Of a stretch of DNA of 64,000 nucleotides, positions 11,118 to 22,363 are shown one piece after another. The stretch covers positions 38,608,698 to 38,672,697 of the forward strand of contig JAJKFL010000014.1 in assembly GCA_021186555.1 (NCBI GenBank). The letters run 5' to 3'. The stretch comes from Reticulitermes speratus (Eukaryota > Arthropoda > Insecta > Blattodea > Rhinotermitidae). Made by a program: the position numbers and the translations under genes. The number at the start of each line of letters is the position of its first letter. Positions within the stretch are counted from its first letter, which is position 1. The notes under the pieces were generated by a model. The model did no database searches and was not told where the DNA came from. It was given only the letters and a program-made list of their open reading frames with translations.

Positions 11118-11848
11118 TATTCACAGTCCGACAAAATGTACAATTCAATCACATTAATTGTGCAATTCCACTGTTCTACATGTTTCGAACCCTTAATTTG
11201 GGTTCATCTTCAGGGAATCATTACACACCATTCACATCAACTGGTACAATCGTTTACAGGAATTCTTTACATCTGTGTATGTACGTTGTCTAAAACTAAT
11301 AAAAAGTGAAAATTGTTTTATATTGGTTAAAATGTTAAAAGTTGTATAAAAGTTGAATTGTCTGTGCTGATTTGATATCCTGTTTTATCGGAGAAGGTTG
11401 TCTGCTGGTGTTGAGTACTGTTCTCAACACCAGCAGACAACCTTCTCCGATAAAACAGCTATGTACAACGTTGACCACTTCAACTTACGTTCTACCTACG
11501 AAAATTCACATTACACAAATAGCAATTTTATCTCAGATATTTTATGTTTCAGGATATCAAATTCAGCACAAACAATTCAACATTTATACAACTTTTAACA
11601 TTTTAACCAATATAAAACAATTTTCACTTTTTATTAGTTTTGGACAACGTACATACACAGATGTAAAGAATTCCTGTAAATAATTGTACCGGTTTATGTG
11701 AATAGTGTGTAATGAGTCCCTGAAGATGAACCCAAATTAAGGGTTCGAAACATGTAAGACAGTGGAATTGTACAATTAATGTGATTGAATTGTAGGTTTG
11801 TTGGAACGTGAATATAAAGTTAATATGTACGGTATGAATGATATTAAG
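11118..11848. mobile_element. P4: Penelope-like inverted-repeat element nested in P3
   Basis: Arms 11118-11379 and about 11558-11814, with CGAACCCTTAATTTGGGTTC and its complement in the motif hairpin. The one-sided extension is on the right (11815-11848, 34 bases) and includes ATGTACGGTATGAATG, the complement of the ACCGTGCAT-type word of other copies. TATAATTTA at 11109-11117 and 11849-11857 is the 9-bp target duplication. Inserted in the right arm of P3, so younger than it. Confidence 0.65.
11380..11458. repeat. Perfect 36-bp palindrome arms at the centre of P4
   Basis: Arms 11380-11415 and 11423-11458 are exact reverse complements around a 7-base spacer (TACTGTT). The outer arms of P4 are diverged while this inner pair is identical, and about 90 bases at 11459-11550 have no partner in the left arm. 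Confidence 0.95.
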
Positions 11849-11907
11849 TATAATTTAGTTGTGTTTGGACAGAAATTGATTTAATTTTTGGAAGAATTTA
11901 TTAATTT

Positions 11908-12385
11908 TGTTGACAGTAAATAAAGCGCTTTATTGACAGCATCGCACAGGCACATAAATACACTGTGCGCGCGGAGACCAGAGTCTTGTAATGTCACTGT
12001 GTGAGGTGCAATATAGCAATCATTTCGCTTTGAACTCCTAATAAATTCTTTAGAGTATCAGGATTTTAATACGCGATTTTAATCCACGCGAGCGAATCCT
12101 ACGCTTGAACGAAGTTCTCCAGAGACTCGTATATCACTCCTTACGGACGTAAATTTCGTAGTCGTTTGATATATAACAAACGCACGCCTTATCTGTTCCA
12201 CCACTGCTAATTCCCTTGATGAAATGACTGCCGTTTGTCAAGGAACCTTCCTACCCCACCACAGCATTTCACCCAGCGACGTGTTAATGCAGTCACTTAG
12301 TTAAGTCGCACTTGTTGGGTCACCGATATGTCTTGAGTCCTCCATGGGTAGCTTATTCTGCACCGCTGGTTTGGGGGGCGGGGTG
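11908..12385. other. No recognisable feature
   Basis: Spacer between P3 and a hAT-type MITE; nothing supported. Confidence 0.4.
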
Positions 12386-12393
12386 TTCTAGCT

Positions 12394-12864
12394 CAGTGGT
12401 TAATCAACCTGGGGTACGCGTACCCCGGGGGTACTCAAAGACATCTTAGGGGGTACGTAAAATTAAACAAAAATATATTATTTTATGATAATCACTGAAT
12501 AATCAGGGCCAGATTTAGGATTAGCCACAAAAGACCCGGACGTAAGGACATGCGATTTGGGAGCGCCATTTCTCGCTCTCTCTCTCTCTCTCTCTCCTTT
12601 ATGCGATTCTTATCTGGACGGTTAGTTTCATTTTATTCCACATAGTGCATATAATATATTTGATATTTAATAGCTTGACTCTCCTTTTGTCATTTTAAAC
12701 TTAATAATTATATACATTAATTTAGATGTAATTTACTTAACTTATTTTAGATGTAGATTATAGACTATGTATAACTTGAATTAAGCACCAACAACTTTGG
12801 GGGTACGAAGTTGAAGAGAAATTGTATGTGGGGGTACGCGAACAAAAAAGTTTGAATACCGCTG
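12394..12864. mobile_element. hAT-type MITE, copy 1
   Basis: A 471-bp element bounded by a perfect 8-bp target duplication, TTCTAGCT (12386-12393 and 12865-12872). Ends are CAGTGGTTAATCAACCTGGG and the complement of CAGCGGTATTCAAAC, both running into GGGGTACGCG-type sequence. Eight-base duplications and CAGnG termini are typical of hAT transposons. No coding capacity. A short CT microsatellite lies at 12570-12597. Same family as 21899-22355. Confidence 0.85.
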
Positions 12865-12954
12865 TTCTAGCTGGTGTGTAGCCCTAGGCCCCATGCCCAC
12901 AAGGTATAATGTAGACTATATATTTCATTTAGTATAAACCTTACAGAATTAGAT

Positions 12955-13150
12955 GGGATAGCGTAGCCGGTATAGTGACTATGCTATGAGATAGACGATT
13001 CGGGGTTCGGTTACAGAAAGTCCAAACTGGCTGTGGAGACCACAGTCTTCTACTCAATGAGTAACGTGGCATCTTTCTTCGGGGATACAGCGGCCGCAGC
13101 TTGACGCTAACCACTCACCTCCACGTAGTGCTGAGAATAAGAAGAGGTTG
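12955..13150 (+). mobile_element. Possible old tRNA-derived SINE
   Basis: TAGCGTAGCCGGTATAGTGA resembles a tRNA A box and GGGGTTCGGTTAC about 35 bases on resembles a B box. No second copy in the window and no clear target duplication, so weakly supported. Confidence 0.3.
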
Positions 13151-13424
13151 AAATATACATCTACATTGCTGCATGTCTTTAAGGCGTAGATAGGGACGAC
13201 TTTACCCTTTTTTAAGTTCACGTTAGGTATTTGTGTACTAAGAAGAGTTTTTTAGGAAGCTGATAAAATTTGTATGCTTCTGTGTGAATTAGAATTTATA
13301 TTGGAGAGATAAGAAAGAAGTTTAAGTTTTTCGACATTCGTTTAATAGGATAAGTAACGAAATATTCACACTGAGAGACTTACCTCTTCCTTCATTTTGT
13401 CCACTAAATAACGAAATAGCTAGC

Positions 13425-13550
13425 TAACTAACTAGATGACTGACCGACTGACTAATTAACTAACTGACTGACTGACTAACTAAATAGCTATTTGGTTATC
13501 TAGCTAGCTACGTAGTAGCTAACTAATTAATTAATTAACCAACTCAATGG
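13425..13550. repeat. Degenerate tetranucleotide repeat
   Basis: Imperfect ACTG/ACTA/AGCT tetramers, low complexity. Confidence 0.8.
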
Positions 13551-13989
13551 AGCAGGGATATTTTAAAAATCTATTAGTTTCTCATTTAGTTAAACAGTTA
13601 TCCACATTTTATGGAAAATGAAAGTTCATTACCGTGACCACAAAAGCCCACCGCTTGTCCCTATCCTGGGCCAGATTAATCTAGTCCGTGCCCTCCCACC
13701 CTATTCCTGTAATGTGCATTTTAATATTACCTCCCATGTACGCCAATCTCTTCCAAATAAATACATTCAGGTTCCCCATGAAAACTGCTTATGCATTCCC
13801 CCCCCCCCGTAAGTACCCCGTGTCTTGTCCATCTCATCGTCCTTGATTTGACCACCTGAATAATATTTGGTGAAGAGTAACAATTATTTCGATCCTCATG
13901 TTGCAATTTTCAGTAGTTTCATTTTATTTCCACAGCCTTAGGTCAGTTTGTCCGCTTGAAACACAATTTACGTATCCTATAATATTAGA

Positions 13990-14254
13990 CGCCGATCCCA
14001 GTGGCCGTGCGGTCTAAGGCGTCTGTCTACGGCCGCTCGCTTACTAGGATTGTAGGTTCGAATCCCAACTAGGGCATGGATGTCTGTCTCTTGTGAGTGT
14101 TGTGTGTTGTCAGGTAGAGGTCTCTGCGACGGGCTGATCACTCGTCCAGAGGAGTCCTACCGACTGTGGTGTGTCTAAAGTGTGATCGTGAAGCCTCGAA
14201 AAATGAAGCGGCCTAGGCCCCCAAGGGGCTGTCGAGCCATTGGGAAAAAAAAAA
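13990..14254 (+). mobile_element. SINE family A copy A3 (reference copy)
   Basis: Complete plus-strand copy. The head is a tRNA relic: A-box GTGGCCGTGCGGTCTAAGGC, B-box GGTTCGAATCCC. The body has GTAGAGGTCTCTGCGACGGG and CGTCCAGAGGAGTCCTACCG; the tail GGGGCTGTCGAGCCATTGGG runs into poly-A. Flanked by ATTAGA on both sides. Pol III promoter boxes are intact enough that transcription is possible; the tRNA fold is not that of a functional tRNA. Confidence 0.9.
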
Positions 14255-14917
14255 ATTAGATGGACTGTGATTGACTTGGCCGTACTTGGGTGCCTTTTAT
14301 TCCTCCAGAGGATACAGAGCCAATCTCAGTATCTGACAGATAGCTTTAATTATCATCCTGGATGTACTTTAATTTGTAAGATATTCTCCGTTGAAATTTG
14401 AAAAGACTTTGTCACTGGTAATATTAATAATTACATTATTTGCGAAAGCGAAACATAGAGGATTCTGAAACATTTCCGTTGACAGGGTTATCAAATATTT
14501 GCTTACAGACAGAAGAAAATAATTTTAACTTTACTTGGATTTCCACATCTATCTCTGCTTTGATCTTAAGTCACTGAAAGGACTGCAGCTCAGTGCATAA
14601 AAAATTAAGCCCATGTTTATACCCTTTTTAATAACTTCCCGCCTTCCGACTTAGCTTCCCAACCTCTCTTTTCATCCCCATTTACTTTACGCACCTGATT
14701 ACACTCTCATTATTTGAATGGACGGTGGAACTGAAATTTATGTCTTCTCCCAATACCCTCCTACCATTTCGTTGAATTATAATAATCTATACCAAATTTT
14801 ACAGTCGAATGGCTCAGACGTAATTGCACCTTATGTCTGAAGCTACGGGAGAGCATTGCGTATAAAAAATGGTATGCCCAGGACCAGCCATTTCGTTTCA
14901 CTTCTACACCACCTATT
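14255..14917. other. No recognisable feature
   Basis: Unique-looking spacer; nothing supported. Confidence 0.4.
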
Positions 14918-15905
14918 TTCTAAACTCCATCACTTCTATAAGATCCAATTTTTAGACCCCATCACTTCTTCGCGATTCAGTTTCTGAACCTCAACACTTA
15001 TGTAGGATCCAATTTCTAAACCCCATCACTTCTATATGATCCAGTTTCTAAATCCCATTACTTCTGTACGATCCAATTTCTGAACCTCAACACTTATGTA
15101 GGATCCAATTTCTAAACCCCATCAATTCTGTATGATCCAGTTTCCATACCCCATCACTTCTGTGGGATCCAACTTCTAAACCCAATCACTTCTGTACGAT
15201 ACAGTTTCTAAATCCCGTTACTTCTGCACGATCAATTTTCTGAACTTCAACACTTCTGTAGGAACCAATTTCTAAACCCCATGACTTCCATATGATCCAG
15301 TTTCTAAAGCCCATAACTTATATATGATCCAATTTCTAAACCCCATCACTTCTGTACGATAAGTTTCTAAATCCCATTACTTCCGTACGATACAGTTTCT
15401 GAACCTCAACACTTCTGTAGGATCCAATTTCTAAACCCCATCACTTCTGTATGATCCAGTTTCTAAATCCCATTACTTCTATATGATCCAGTTTATAAGC
15501 CACATAACTTCTATACCATCCAGTTTCTAAAACCTCTTTACTTCCGCACGATTCATTTTATAAATCACATCACTTCTGTAAGATCCAGTTTCCAACCCCC
15601 ATCACTTCTGTATGAAAGAGTTTCTAAATCCCATCACTTCTGTAAGATCCAGTTTGGAAACCCTATCACTTCTGTACGATCCACCAATCACTTATGTAGG
15701 ATTTAGATTGAAAATCCCATCAATTCTGCACAATCCAGTTTCTAAATCCCATCACCTGTAAAATCCAGTTTCCAAACCCTATCACTTCTGTACGATCCAC
15801 CCATCACGTATGTAGGATTTAGATTGAAAATCCCATCAATTCTGCAAAACTCAGTCTCCTAACACCATCATTTCTGTATGAAAGAGTTTCCAAACCCTAT
15901 ACTGG
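14918..15905. repeat. Highly degenerate ~31-bp minisatellite
   Basis: About 30 units related to CCATCACTTCTGTACGATCC then AGTTTCTAAAC. Substitutions and indels are frequent, making this one of the oldest arrays in the window. Confidence 0.85.
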
Positions 15906-17965
15906 GTTTTTCCCTGTTTCCAAAAAACTTTTTCTTAGTTGTCTTCCGAACAATATAATCTGAATTGTCTCATCTTTAACACAGAGTTGCTTCACACAAA
16001 ACCATTTGTAATTACCGGTTGTAAGCAGTGAGTAATTTTATTACTTTTAATTGCTTCAGTAGCCCAGCTCTTGCATGGTGACGTAGCATGGACACTAGAG
16101 AAGAGGAAAACATTAGGTTATTATCACAGAGAACATAGCGTAACACGTGTCCATCAGCTATAATTTTCTTTCTTTTGTTCGTTGGTCGTTTAAAAATAAT
16201 GTAAATGGATTGTTTTAGGTGTAAATAAAATTGTGGTTTAAGAAACACCGAGGTAATTTCTGACAATGCCTCTTTATCTTGCTTATAAATTTCGTATGGG
16301 CGTGGTGTGAAAAATGATGACTCTTTAGGGGGCATATCGAATAAAGGAGGTTGATTTTAGGTTATGTGAGTCTGGGACGGATGAGGTGGTAAGGAGTTCC
16401 AGAATGTTTCTTAATGGCTAACTTCGTCTGTAATACTAAGTTTCGGGGAAATACAATTATATTTGCTTTTACATGATGATGGAAGCAGAGCAAACTTCCT
16501 GTAGACGTAATTCCAAGAAAATAAAGCCCGTGGAATAATTGAAAGTTTGTAGTTTTCCCTAATTAAGTATTGCCAGAATTTGTGAAGTACAGATATTTAC
16601 TCAAGAGAATGCAATTGATTTTCGTAGCGTGGGTAGAGTCCCTTAACACCAGCAACGACGGTGGGGGGAAAACATACAGATCGTGTCAAAAACATGTGTC
16701 TGTCACTGCATGACCTTCTCTCCGCTTGTCGCCATATTTTAGTTGTTTCACTTATAACAAGCCTGAAGTCAAATTTACGCACAGCTCTAACCACACAGAA
16801 CACTACAGAAAATTACTGTATTACTTCACACGCATAAAACGATACCTCACTTCGGTCTAATGTGTCTTCTAACTGTAACACATCGGTTACTGGCCACAAA
16901 CAAAGGAGGGTCGGCATTCTTCACCACGAAAAACTGTCAAGGTCAACTGCAAACTCCTCAGTATCAGTGTATGGTGGAATATGTTGGTCAGGGGTGAAAT
17001 AAAAATTAAATTTAAGTTTCAATACGAAGTTTTTATGTCAGTATGAAGATTAAGATCTGTGATCGGAAGCAGTAAGATTTGCAGATGAGTACTAACGTTT
17101 TGGATGATCTGTTTCCTCTATCCTAAGGTTGAAAACATATCCCATAAGATTAAATTAATATATTTATTCGTAAGATAAAATGTATCTGGAAATAAGGTTT
17201 TGTTTTGTGAGCTGCATTGAAGTGCCTCGGTATAGTTTCTTATATCGCCGTTTTGTGGCAGCAGTTGTCAATATTAGGCTTACATAACGAGGAATTTCTT
17301 GGTTTCTGAGGATTTATGGACTTTTCTTACCAAGAATTACATTCCTGCTAACAAATGCTGTTATATTTCACTGTGACTTGATGTATGCTTACCCTCACTG
17401 TACGCCATCCCTGATACATTAATCCTGCGTGTCAATGTTATTTAAATAAACGTTTCGGAGAAGTGCTATGCTGTCATCATCAAGGTCAATCCCAACGCAA
17501 TCCGCGCCATTCAGTTCAACGTTGAATGAAGCCATCGCAGCTTGGAAAAAACTGAAGACAATCACGAATATCATCACTCGGGATAGCCAAGATGTGAAGC
17601 AGATGTCTCCGGAATACGAAACAGGGGCGGTATTTTGTTAGTGAAAGCAGCTTACGAGTTACAACATTTACCTCAGGTAAAGCAACTTTGTTTGACATGG
17701 CAGTCAATGTTGTCATTATTAAAAGCACTCATCGTTTTGGAGTTCTTTACGAAGGAGAGAAAAGAAGGCCTTACGTGGAGACCACATGCTTCCATCCTTC
17801 CGTCCTTCCTTACGTCCACCGACTACACCGTTTGCAGACTCTCATGAAATTCCATAAAAATCGTTAAAATAAACTCAGTGACCGTCACGCTGTAGATAAG
17901 ACTGCGTGCGGACGTAAATTATTTTATACACATAATTCCTGTTTATTGACAGCTTGTGGTAAAAT
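15906..17965. other. 2-kb stretch without recognised repeats
   Basis: The longest low-repeat stretch in the window. It holds a minus-strand open frame of 107 codons at 16012-16335 (starts MPPKESSFFTPRPYEIYKQD) that I cannot assign. Around 17455-17500 the minus strand has a lone TTGATGATGAC ... CCGAAACG word resembling the P-family motif, without a partner arm. Confidence 0.4.
16012..16335 (-). CDS. Unassigned 107-codon open frame
   Basis: Starts with ATG and is rich in K, L and S, with no domain I recognise, no signal peptide and no obvious membrane segment. It lies in non-repetitive sequence, which is the only reason to list it. AT-rich DNA gives open frames of this length by chance. No splice signals or upstream promoter elements were found. 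Function unknown; most likely non-coding. Confidence 0.15.
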   Translation of the reverse strand: MPPKESSFFTPRPYEIYKQDKEALSEITSVFLKPQFYLHLKQSIYIIFKRPTNKRKKIIADGHVLRYVLCDNNLMFSSSLVSMLRHHARAGLLKQLKVIKLLTAYNR

Positions 17966-18566
17966 TTGGTGTGGGACGACTCCAGAAAAATATGTTCAAC
18001 ATTTGTGAGTTCCGTGAGAGTGTGCGTGGGAGATCTCCAGAAAAATCTGTTAAACATTTGTGAGTTCCGTGAGAGTGTGCGTGGGAGATCTCCAGACAAA
18101 TCTGTTCAACACGTGAGTTCCGTGAGAGTGTGCGTGGGAGATCTCCAGACAAATCTGTTTAACACGTAAGTTCCTTGAGAGTGTGCGTGGGAGATCTCCA
18201 GACAAATCTATTCAACATTTGTGAGTTCCGTGAGAGTGTGCGTGGGAGATCTACAGACAAATCTATTCAATATTTGTGAGTTCCGTGAGAGTGTGCGTGG
18301 GAGATCTCCAGACAAATCTGTTCAACATTTGTGAGTTCCGTGAGAGTGTGCTTGAGAGATCTCCAAACAAATCTGTTCAACACGTGAGTTCCGTGAGAGT
18401 GTGCTTGGGAGATCTCCAGACAATTCTGTGCAATAATTTTGAGTTCCGTGAGAGTGTGCGTGGGAGATCTCCAGACAATTCTGTTCATCACTTCTGAGTT
18501 CCGTGAGAGTGTGCGTGAGGGAGATCTTCAGACAATTCTGTGCAACACTTGTGAGTTCCGTGAATG
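17966..18566. repeat. ~55-bp minisatellite, about 11 copies
   Basis: Units of 53-57 bases: GTGAGTTCCGTGAGAGTGTG, CGTGGGAGATCTCCAGACAA, then ATCTGTTCAACA with a variable end. Each copy contains AGATCTCC. Open frames on both strands are by-products. Confidence 0.9.
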
Positions 18567-18923
18567 TCGATGTCGTGAAAGTAATACTTTTATTAGGGGC
18601 GTCAAAGAAGTGTTGCCCTATTTTAAACATTTTTCCCCCGATTTGATTAAAATTCGTTAAAGGAGATTTTCACAAAAGAGTTATCAATGATTGTGCGTTT
18701 TATGAGTCAACAAATTCAAAGGTGTAATTTAGTGAGCGGAGTCAGTGAATTTCTGTCCACTCTCCCCACGTTTATTGTGTGATTTGAGTGAAAATCTGTA
18801 CAAGATCTGCACATAATTTTGCAGAAAATTTGTAAATTTTGTGAATACAGGTACAGGGAAGGCGGTATTTTCCTTATAGGACTAAATGAAATTTTATTTA
18901 TGCCTCTAGTGTGACATCATATA

Positions 18924-19486
18924 CAGTGTGTCCACAAAGTCCCTTCGGGGTTTTGAAAAATTGTGGCGCGCAAACAAATTGAGCTAGACACATGCGGTTT
19001 GCGGCAGATTACAGTGAAACTCTGGAAGTTTTCTTTGCCACATGCGGTTTGCGGAAGATTACAGTGAAACTCTGAAAGACCCGTATCAGGAATGCGATCT
19101 CGACTATTCCAGCGGTGTCCACAAAGTCCCTTTGGGGTTTTGAAAAATTGTGGCGCGCAAACAAATTGACCTAGCCACATGCGGTTTGCGGCAGATTACA
19201 GTGAAACTCTGGAAGTTCTTTTTGCCGCCAAAAGATGACTTGATGACCTGAAGACCCGTATCAGGAATGCGATCTCGGCTATTCCAGCGGACTTGCTCCA
19301 CAGAACATGGCAAGAGCTCGAATATCGTCCGGACTTCCTCCGTGCTACCAAGGGAGCCCACATCGAGGTCTACTGAGGTCAGTAAAAAACTTTCACTGTA
19401 ATCTGCCGCAAACCGCATGTGGCTAGCTCAATTTGTTTGCGCGCCACAATTTTTCAAAACCCCGAAGGGACTTTGTGGACACACTG
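18924..19486. mobile_element. Deleted mariner-type element with long terminal repeats
   Basis: Ends CAGTGTGTCCACAAAGTCCC and its complement, flanked by TA at 18922-18923 and 19487-19488, as in Tc1/mariner elements. The inverted repeats run about 100 bp (through GTGGCGCGCAAACAAATTGA and CACATGCGGTTTGCGGCAGA). The left part is duplicated in tandem: 18926-19113 recurs in altered form from 19114, including a second copy of the transposase word CCCGTATCAGGAATGCGATC. Confidence 0.85.
19242..19376 (+). pseudogene. Mariner transposase C-terminal fragment
   Basis: Forty-four codons plus stop inside the element at 18924-19486: DDLKTRIRNAISAIPADLLH, RTWQELEYRPDFLRATKGAH, then IEVY and TGA. This is the characteristic C-terminal end (RI..AI..I...L...W.ELEYRLD..RATNGAHIE) of a group of Tc1/mariner transposases. 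The DNA-binding and DDE domains have been lost, so no activity is expected. Confidence 0.8.
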
Positions 19487-20336
19487 TATTTTAGAAGAAA
19501 ACATCGTCTTGGTGAAGTATGTGAATTACGTCACTGGATAACATTACGCTTCGAGAGGACAACATTCCATTTTACTGATATATTTGGTGTTGTTATTCCA
19601 CCTACATTTCGAGTGAGTGTTTCCCTGGCAACACTCTTCAGACTGGCACACTCATGAAATTACTGAAGTAAGACTCGTTCAGTTTCATTTCATAACGCTA
19701 GAATGCGCTAATGAATAATTAAGCCACAAAGAAGGTCATACATTTAACAACGTTTTATGAATCGTTCATATACCGTCATAGCGTATTTTCAGTGTTTTTA
19801 TCACTGAATAGAATTTTTATACGGGTCGGATTTCGTTTTTATTGTAGTTGCAGTCTAGCTGTGTGGGTAGAGTAATGCGTTACATTTTTATATGGAATTA
19901 CGTGGCGGAAAACCCGTTGAAATTTCAACGGTAACACTGAAGAATTTACCTCTGTAGCTACGGTTTTCACAGATAAACATTCTGCCGTGTAACTCTTTAT
20001 ACATACAGCTCTCGACGGCCATTTGCGTATCACGGTTTCCATAAATATGCGAACTGTGGACTTCACGACTTGTAAAAAGACAAGTGATAAAATAATGGAC
20101 GGCGCTATCTAGGCGCAACATGTTTCGGTAAAGATTAATGCCGACATACTAACTGAATCATAGGTACGTTATACCGCGTATTGCTTCCACCTTCTGGTCT
20201 TAATTATAGCTACTACCAATTTTGTTATCCAGTAGGAAAGAGCTACATGTACGTTTATATTCTGATCGAAATCTTACAGCACTGCGCGAAAAACTGATTT
20301 GAGTCGCTCTGCTTGGACTGCTCTGCAGACGGTATT
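19487..20336. other. Spacer with one partnerless P-type motif
   Basis: At about 19597-19660 the minus strand reads CTGAAGAGTGTTGCC ... CTCACTCGAAATGTAGG, resembling the P-family motif but without an inverted partner. Otherwise nothing supported. Confidence 0.4.
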
Positions 20337-21772
20337 AGAGGGTGTTGGGTTGATTTGTTACAAGCTGTTACAAAAGTGGTGTGTTGGGTTGATTTGTTAC
20401 AAGCTGTTACAAAAGTGGTGTGTTGGGTTGATTTGTTACAAGCTGTTACAAAAGAGGTGTGTTGGGTTGATTTGTTACAAGCTGTTACAAAATAGGTGTG
20501 TTGGGTTGATTTGTTACAAGCTGTTACAAAAGAGGGGTGTTGGGTTGATTAGTTACAAGCTGTTACAAAAGAGGGTGTTGGGTTGATTTGTTACAAGCAG
20601 TTACAAAAGTGGGGTGTTGGGTTGATTTATTACAAGCTGTTACAAAAGAGGGGTGTTGGGTTGATTTGTTACAAGCAGTTACAAAAGTGGGGTGTTGGGT
20701 TGATTTATTACAAGCTGTTACAAAAGTGGGGTGTTGGGTTGATTTGTTAAAAGCAGTTACAAAAGAGGGGTGTTGGGTTGATTTGTTAAAAGCAGTTACA
20801 AAAGAGGGGTGTTGGGTTGATTTGTTACAAGCAGTTACAAAAGAGGGTGTTGGGTTGATTTGTTACAAGCAGTTACAAAAGTGGGGTGTTGGGTTGATTT
20901 ATTACAAGCTGTTACAAAAGTGGGGTGTTGGGTTGATTTGTTAAAAGCAGTTACAAAAGAGGGGTGTTGGGTTGATTTGTTACAAGCAGTTACAAAAGAG
21001 GGGCGTTGGGTTGATTTGTTAAAAGCAGTTACAAAAGAGGGGTGTTGGGTTGATTTGTTACAAGCAGTTACAAAAGAGGGTGTTGGGTTGATTTGTTACA
21101 AGCTGTTACAAAAGTGGTGTGTTGGGTTGATTTGTTACAAGCTGTTACAAAAGAGGTGTGTTGGGTTGATTTGTTACAAGCTGTTACAAAAGAGGGTGTT
21201 GGGTTGATTAGTTACAAGCTGTTACAAAAGAGGGGTGTTGGGTTGATTTGTTACAAGCAGTTACAAAAGTGGGGTGTTGGGTTGATTTATTACAAGCTGT
21301 TACAAAAGTGGGGTGTTGGGTTGATTTGTTACAAGCAGTTACAAAAGAGGGGTGTTGGGTTGATTTGTTACAAGCAGTTACAAAAGTGGGGTGTTGGGTT
21401 GATTTATTACAAGCTGTTACAAAAGTGGAGTGTTGGGTTGATTTGTTAAAAGCAGTTACAAAAGAGGGGTGTTGGGTTGATTTGTTAAAAGCAGTTACAA
21501 AAGAGGGGTGTTGGGTTGATTTGTTACAAGCAGTTACAAAAGAGGGGTGTTGGGTTGATTTGTTACAAGCAGTTACAAAAGTGGGGTGTTGGGTTGATTT
21601 ATTACAAGCTGTTACAAAAGTGGGGTGTTGGGTTGATTTGTTACAAGCTGTTACAAAAGAGGGGTGTTGGGTTGATTTGTTACAAGCAGTTACAAAAGAG
21701 GGTGTTGGGTTGATTTGTTAAAAGCAGTTACAAAAGAGGGGTGTTGGGTTGATTTGTTACAAGCAGTTACAA
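20337..21772. repeat. 39-bp minisatellite, about 37 copies
   Basis: Unit TGTGTTGGGTTGATTTGTTA then CAAGCTGTTACAAAAGTGG, with 37-39 base length variants and CAGTTAC/CTGTTAC, GAGG/GTGG and TTAAAAG/TTACAAG variants. Since 39 is a multiple of three and the unit lacks stops in some frames, it yields several long repetitive open frames that I do not regard as genes. Confidence 0.95.
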
Positions 21773-21898
21773 AGCGCACGTTGTTGTCTGTGGTCCGCTC
21801 TTAACAGAGAAGCATCATTCTCTGCTGAATATCTTCTTTATATTATGACACTCTCTAAGATAGCAAATCACAGAGTTTTCCGTATGAATAACCTATAG

Positions 21899-22355
21899 CA
21901 GTTGTATTCAACCTTTTATGTTCGCGTACCCCCACATATAATTTCTCTTCAACTTTGTATCCCCAAAGTTGTTGGTGTATAATTCAAGTTATACACAGTC
22001 TATAATCTACATCTAAAATAAGTTAAATTATATCCAAAATAATGTATTAATTAATTAAATGAGAGAAAGGAAAGTCAAGCTATTAATCACAAGTATATTA
22101 TACGCTCTATGTGGAATAAAATGAAACTAGCCGCCCAGATAAGAATCGCATAAAGGAGAGAGAGAGAGAGAGAAAAAAATGCCGCTCCCCAATCGCATGT
22201 CCTTACGCCCGGGTCTCTTGTGGCTAACCCTAAATCTGGCCCTGATTATTCATTGTTTATCATGAAATAATGTATATATTTTTTAATTTTACGTACCCAC
22301 TAAGATGTCTTCGCGTACCCCCGGGGGAACGCGTACTCCAGATTGAATACCACTG
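21899..22355. mobile_element. hAT-type MITE, copy 2
   Basis: Same family as 12394-12864 in opposite orientation, 457 bp, with the internal GA/CT microsatellite at about 22155-22175. Ends CAGTTGTATTCAACC and the complement of CAGTGGTATTCAAT. Flanks ACCTATAG (21891-21898) and ATCTATAG (22356-22363) are an 8-bp target duplication with one change. Confidence 0.85.
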
Positions 22356-22363
22356 ATCTATAG

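Larger units (their letters stand above)
10566..11891. mobile_element. P3: Penelope-like inverted-repeat element hosting two later insertions
   Basis: A perfect 16-bp target duplication, AAGAATTTATTAATTT, lies at 10550-10565 and 11892-11907. Arms: 10861-10960 left; right arm 11040-11108 continuing 11858-11891. The one-sided extension (10566-10590 plus 10854-10860) totals 32 bases once the SINE is removed, matching the 31-34 bases of the other P elements. A SINE split the extension and P4 split the right arm. The right arm has CTGAGGATGACC ... CGAAACATGTAG, with AAC/GTT able to pair across it. Confidence 0.65.

Noticed and set aside
11372..11683. 103-codon open frame
   Set aside because: Spans the palindrome and right arm of P4; no conservation pattern and the complementary arm gives no matching frame.
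13990..14070. Functional tRNA gene
   Set aside because: A and B boxes are present, but the sequence is followed by a constant SINE body and poly-A and occurs in eight copies; no mature tRNA cloverleaf was evident.
20299..21721. Long repetitive open frames with CWVDLLQAVTK-type 13-residue units
   Set aside because: Product of a 39-bp minisatellite that lacks stops; unit length variants shift the frame and no start, signal or conserved flank exists.
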